From assembly GCA_947685225.1 (NCBI GenBank), contig CANTUV010000024.1, positions 22,772,001 through 22,836,000 of the forward strand: a stretch of DNA of 64,000 bases, given 5' to 3'. The translations under genes and the position numbers were made by a program. This DNA is from Garcia nutans. Taxonomy: Eukaryota; Streptophyta; Magnoliopsida; Malpighiales; Euphorbiaceae. This document shows, piece after piece, positions 60,166 to 64,000 of this stretch; the first letter of the stretch is position 1; each line of letters starts with the position of its first letter. The notes under the pieces were generated by a model that made no database searches, was not told the DNA's origin, and saw only the letters and a list, made by a program, of their open reading frames with translations.

Positions 60166-61499
60166 ACAGACTATTTCCTAGTGAAGGCAATGAAACCTTA
60201 GGTACGTTTTACAACTCTTGCAATAAAAACACTCTAACCATGCCTTAATTTAACATTATAACGCTCTCACGCACTAAATACTCATGACGTCCTCTTATGT
60301 TGAACTCTCATAGCACTCTAGCGCACATTAAAAAATAAACAAATGCAGCTCAACGTGCCTCGTACACCATGCCCTATGGTGCTTTAGCTGCACATAATTT
60401 TAAACACCTTAATCATGCATATTTCAACGCTCTAGCCATGCACCGTTTTTCAAAGCATCTTACAGCGAACTAGTCGCACACTAAACTATCAGCACTCCAA
60501 TCGTGCATATAAAGAGCGCCCTAGTCGCGCACTGATCTACAAGGCATATTACAACACCCTAGTAACTCACCTAGCTACTAGCACTTCAATCGTGCATCTT
60601 ATAGCGCCCTGGTCGCGCACCAAGCTTTCAGCTCCTTAGTCATGCCATAACTCATCGACCAAGCAATCAATTACTATTTTTCACACTATAATAAGAAGTA
60701 ACATTATGTACTCATTAACACATCAAACTAAACGAATCAAACTCATAATGAATAAACAAGCTAATAAAAGCTATGAATTAAGCTAAAATTGAGAATTAAA
60801 AAGAAGTATTATTTCTTTTATAATATCGAACTATTCAGCGCCTTCTTGCAAGCTTGTCTCATTTTATTTGCAATACCGAACTGTTTAATTCTTTCTCACA
60901 CACCAGTTTGCTCATAGCTCCTGCGTGCGCACTTTGTTGTAGCCCTTTGTAGAGGGTCGAGCTTCTACGCTCTACCAGAGCATCAATGCTCTAATTGTAA
61001 AAAATTTATTCATTTTTCTTACTGTATATAGCTAGGCGCTTTGCCAGTCTTCTAAAGCCATCCAAGAGACTACTTAACATAAATATCAAGGCAATGAATG
61101 GAGGCACTGACACCCCTGATTTTCGAGTAATGACATCCTCAACACTCAAGCACTTGCACCCCTAAATGCCGAGCATCGGCACTCAGGCTCATCCAAGAGT
61201 CGAGCTTTGGCACTCGAGCTCACTTGAACCATGGTCAAGCCAACAACATAGCTAAGATTCTACTCGAAACAAAAGAGTTTGAGCAGCTCCACCAGAATTA
61301 AGAGTCTAACCAGAACAAGAGAGCTCGATCAGCTTCTCTCGAATCATAAACATTCAAAGGCTCTCTTAGAAGCCATAATTCAGCAAAGGTCGTCCAACCG
61401 ACCGCTACAGATAGTACCTCGGGCAGATAATCACTCTACTTCAGATTTTACTTTTCTTTTACAAGTTCTTAACGTGCATGTAAAAATTTATATTATAGC
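60166..61499 (+). mobile_element. Internal region of the second gypsy element (left of solo LTR)
   Basis: Non-coding. It contains degenerate repeats of GCGCCCTAGTCGCGCAC (60230-60660) and a CACTCGAGCTC / GGCACTCxxG-rich part (61100-61260). The short frame 61279-61512 has no known domain. It continues after the solo LTR at 63558. Confidence 0.5.
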
Positions 61500-63557
61500 T
61501 GTAGACCCCTAATTTTTTATCAAGTCCAGTCCAAAGATTTTAAAATAGTCTGAAATAATTTTTGTGATATTTATTATTTATTTAAATATTTGTTATTTAT
61601 TTATTTAATATTTATTTCAATAATATAATATTTTTATTTTTTATTTATTTTTTATAATATTTATTTTATTTATTATTTATTATTTATTTTTAATAATATA
61701 ATAATATTTATTTTTAATAAAAAATAAAATTAAAAATTAAAAATCGGACGGATCGGCACGGCAGGCAGCAATTGGTCTGCTGCATGCCAATTCGCCATCG
61801 AGATCCTCACTCAGGCGCTTGCGAGCGTCGCAGGCGATTCGAGCGAAGCACTCAATTTTCGCCCAACGATAGCTCGCCCCAGCACGCAGTGTCGCACGCC
61901 AGCAGCACCCAACATACCAATCTCGCTCTGGCCCACACACAATTTTTTCCACGAAACCTTATTTATCTTGGTTTAATTATATTTTCTTAACAATTTTATT
62001 TTCTTAATCAATTTTATTTCCTTAACCATCTAGTATTATGTTTTTTTTTTATAAATATCACATTAAAAAAATGAAAAGGGGGGATTTTATTCAAGAACTT
62101 ATTCTTTTTCGGCCAAAAACAAAAAAGCAAAGAGAATGACTTTTGGATAATTTTCTGGGACGTCACAATTACTTTTAATTTTCCTGAGACTTGAGGTAAA
62201 AACACAAAAAAAGAGGGGGCAGTAAGCTATTAGAGCTTTTTGGGACTTTTTAACATTTATTCGGAGACTTTAAGATTTTCAAGAGACAAAGAGCAAGAAA
62301 AGAATTAGAAGTTTGAGACCACCAAGAAGAAGGCAGTAGCTACTGTCTTCAATTCGTTTCAACCAAAATTTATAAGCTTAAATATTGGTGAAACCTACAA
62401 CGGAGATTTGTAATCTTTATTCAAATTATTTTTAAGATTATAGTAATTCGATTACTATTTTTTAATTGTTTTATTTTCATTTTTGTTTCATTGTTTTTGG
62501 TTCATTGTTTTATTTAAATTATTTAAATTATTCTTTAAATCCTACTTTTCAAATCTTAAACCCTAAAATCTTAATTTTTAACACCAAAATCTATAACCCT
62601 AAAGACCAGTTTTCAAAATCTTTCGGGGCGCGGCCCCCGACTCCGCAAGGGGCGCTGCCCCCTTGACCCCCGCCTGCTAACCAACTAGAGGGATCATCTC
62701 TCTTTCAAAAAAAAAAACTAGAGGGATCATCTTATGGGCTCATTGAATGGGTCAATATTTATTTGTATATTATAAGTTTTTGTGTTTAACTTCCTTTATT
62801 TAAAATCCTAATTTAGTTATTAAAATTCTAAAAGCCTTAATTTAAGATGTAAACCCTAAATTTATATATTTATTGCTTTATTTAATTTTAGATTTGATTA
62901 TGTAGTTTATTATATGTTTTGATGATTGGTTTATTTAATTTTGATATTTGATTTATTTAATTTATCATGGATAAAATATTTTTTCAATTATTATTTATTT
63001 ATTAAAATTATAAGAAGTATGTTTTCATGATTGGATACCTCATTAATTAATTTTTATATAATTTTAATTATTTTTATATTTTGGAATTAATGTAAATGAC
63101 ATATTTTCATCTTTTAGTGGGCGTCCTATTTAGTTTTAGGCATTGGACGATGCAAGAACACGTTTTCATCCTCGGATGTGTGTCCATTTATTTATTTTGC
63201 TTGAACATTGCTTTGATTTTAATATAATGATACTTTATTTTAATGATCGCATGTAGTATGAATAATATCATTATATTTAAGAATTTTATAATATTGAGAA
63301 CTGAAAAGGAGGTCGGTTCCAATGAACCTGATGTTGTGGGGGTGTTGGGTCATTCTCACCTTTCCCATACGTATCTAACTTTTCGAAGAGATTTCTTAGA
63401 AATCGAGTCATCAATCTCTTTCTTTTTTTTGCCCGTCCGGCTGGCGACTCCATTTTCTTCGAGTTTAGGCTCGTGTTCTCTAAGGCCCTGAGCCTTACAG
63501 TGCCAAAGTTGCAAGAATCATTCCACATGATAGTGGGGGCAAAGATCTCTGCTCACA
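61500..63557 (+). mobile_element. Solo LTR of the main gypsy family
   Basis: 2,058 bp, TGTAGACCCCTAATTTTTTATC to GATCTCTGCTCACA, flanked by a perfect TSD ATAGC (61495-61499 and 63558-63562). No internal region is present, as expected after LTR-LTR recombination. It carries the TATAAATA box (62050-62057), the terminal block (63290-63557), an internal PBS-like copy (63442-63452) and a GC-rich foreign patch at 62623-62680. It is somewhat diverged from the A-D LTRs. Confidence 0.92.
62623..62744. repeat. GC-rich patch and 17-bp direct repeat with A-tract in the solo LTR
   Basis: CGGGGCGCGGCCCCCGACTC, then GGGGCGCTGCCCCCTTGACC, is followed by AACTAGAGGGATCATCT twice, separated by CTCTTTC plus an A-run. 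Other family LTRs lack it. An A-run next to a long direct repeat resembles the target duplication of a tiny retroposed fragment. Confidence 0.7.
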
Positions 63558-64000
63558 ATAGCATAGCATGAAGTGAGGTTCGGGTTAATCAACTCGTCAT
63601 ACTTAGCAGAATGCTCGATATACGAGCGCCAGAACGTGCCTCTTGACCTGAGCCTATAACACATCCGTGCATAAGGCACATTGTAATAATTGACCGCTCA
63701 AATATACCTTTGTGCTCTAGTAGGTTGAGCAAAGGCCATACACAAATCAACACAACACAATAGGTAGAAAATGTATTTCATCATAGTATCAAGGCCGGTT
63801 TGGTACCGAGCCTTCAGGTTAATACAAACAGCATATCATAAAAAGAATATAACAAAATATAAGTGTTGATTTCAAAAGAAAATTATTTTATTCATAAGAA
63901 AGAGCTCACTAAATATGGGGCTCGATCCTAACAATTTTATAGACTGAGCATAAACAAGACTACAACCATTAAAAATTTTTACAAGTCATGGACCTCATTC
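63558..64000 (+). mobile_element. Internal region of the second gypsy element (right of solo LTR)
   Basis: It resumes with ATAGCATAGCATGAAGTGAG; same composition and CGAGCGCC/GTGCxxCTT motifs as 60.2-61.5 kb. No coding frame recognised up to the window edge. Confidence 0.45.

Overview
The window is plant nuclear DNA, almost certainly from a eudicot. It is AT-rich, it holds one intron-rich nuclear gene, and most of the rest is Ty3/gypsy retrotransposon sequence nested inside itself. The only host gene I can support is on the minus strand (about 57.36 to 42.3 kb): an orthologue of the stomatal closure-related actin-binding protein SCAB1. Twelve coding exons join in frame to a 494-residue protein. 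A 5' non-coding exon and a leader intron precede them.

Region 1 to 41.35 kb is a retrotransposon nest. Most of it belongs to one family of large, non-autonomous Ty3/gypsy elements. Family members have LTRs of about 1.8 to 2.2 kb that run from TGTAGACCC to GCTCACA, and a primer binding site matching tRNA-Arg. Next come a short conserved leader ORF and a gag gene with an acidic block and a C-H-H-C zinc knuckle. A non-coding spacer and a minisatellite then occupy the place where pol would be. Target-site duplications (TSDs) define the order. Element A (1867-31965, TSD AGTGA) is inserted in a chromovirus LTR. Element B (8649-26142, TSD CAAAG/CAAAC) is inserted in A's gag. Element C (11676-21524, minus strand, TSD CCCAT) is inserted in B's leader. 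An unrelated 3.06-kb LTR-like insertion (2088-5145, TSD CCAGC) sits in A's 5' LTR. The interrupted chromovirus (minus strand) survives as integrase, GPY/F and chromodomain remnants at 32.47-33.89 kb and as LTR pieces on both sides of A. It may itself split a fourth family member, D (LTR at 36992-39149, gag remnant at 34.5-35.8 kb, and possibly the spacer fragment at 1-735).

Region 41.35 to 57.4 kb carries the SCAB1 gene. Its penultimate intron is 3.7 kb and contains a decayed hAT transposon (BED finger, transposase core and dimerisation motifs, several short tandem duplications). A TATA box, a CT-rich 5' leader and a five-codon upstream ORF are visible at the 5' end.

Region 57.4 to 64 kb is an AT-rich stretch with no recognisable gene, then part of a different gypsy (Tat-like) LTR and internal region with degenerate GCGCCCTAGTCGCGCAC repeats. 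That region is interrupted at 61500-63557 by a clean solo LTR of the main family (TSD ATAGC). No tRNA, rRNA, CRISPR array or prokaryote-like operon was seen. All family assignments are from motif recognition; no database search was possible.
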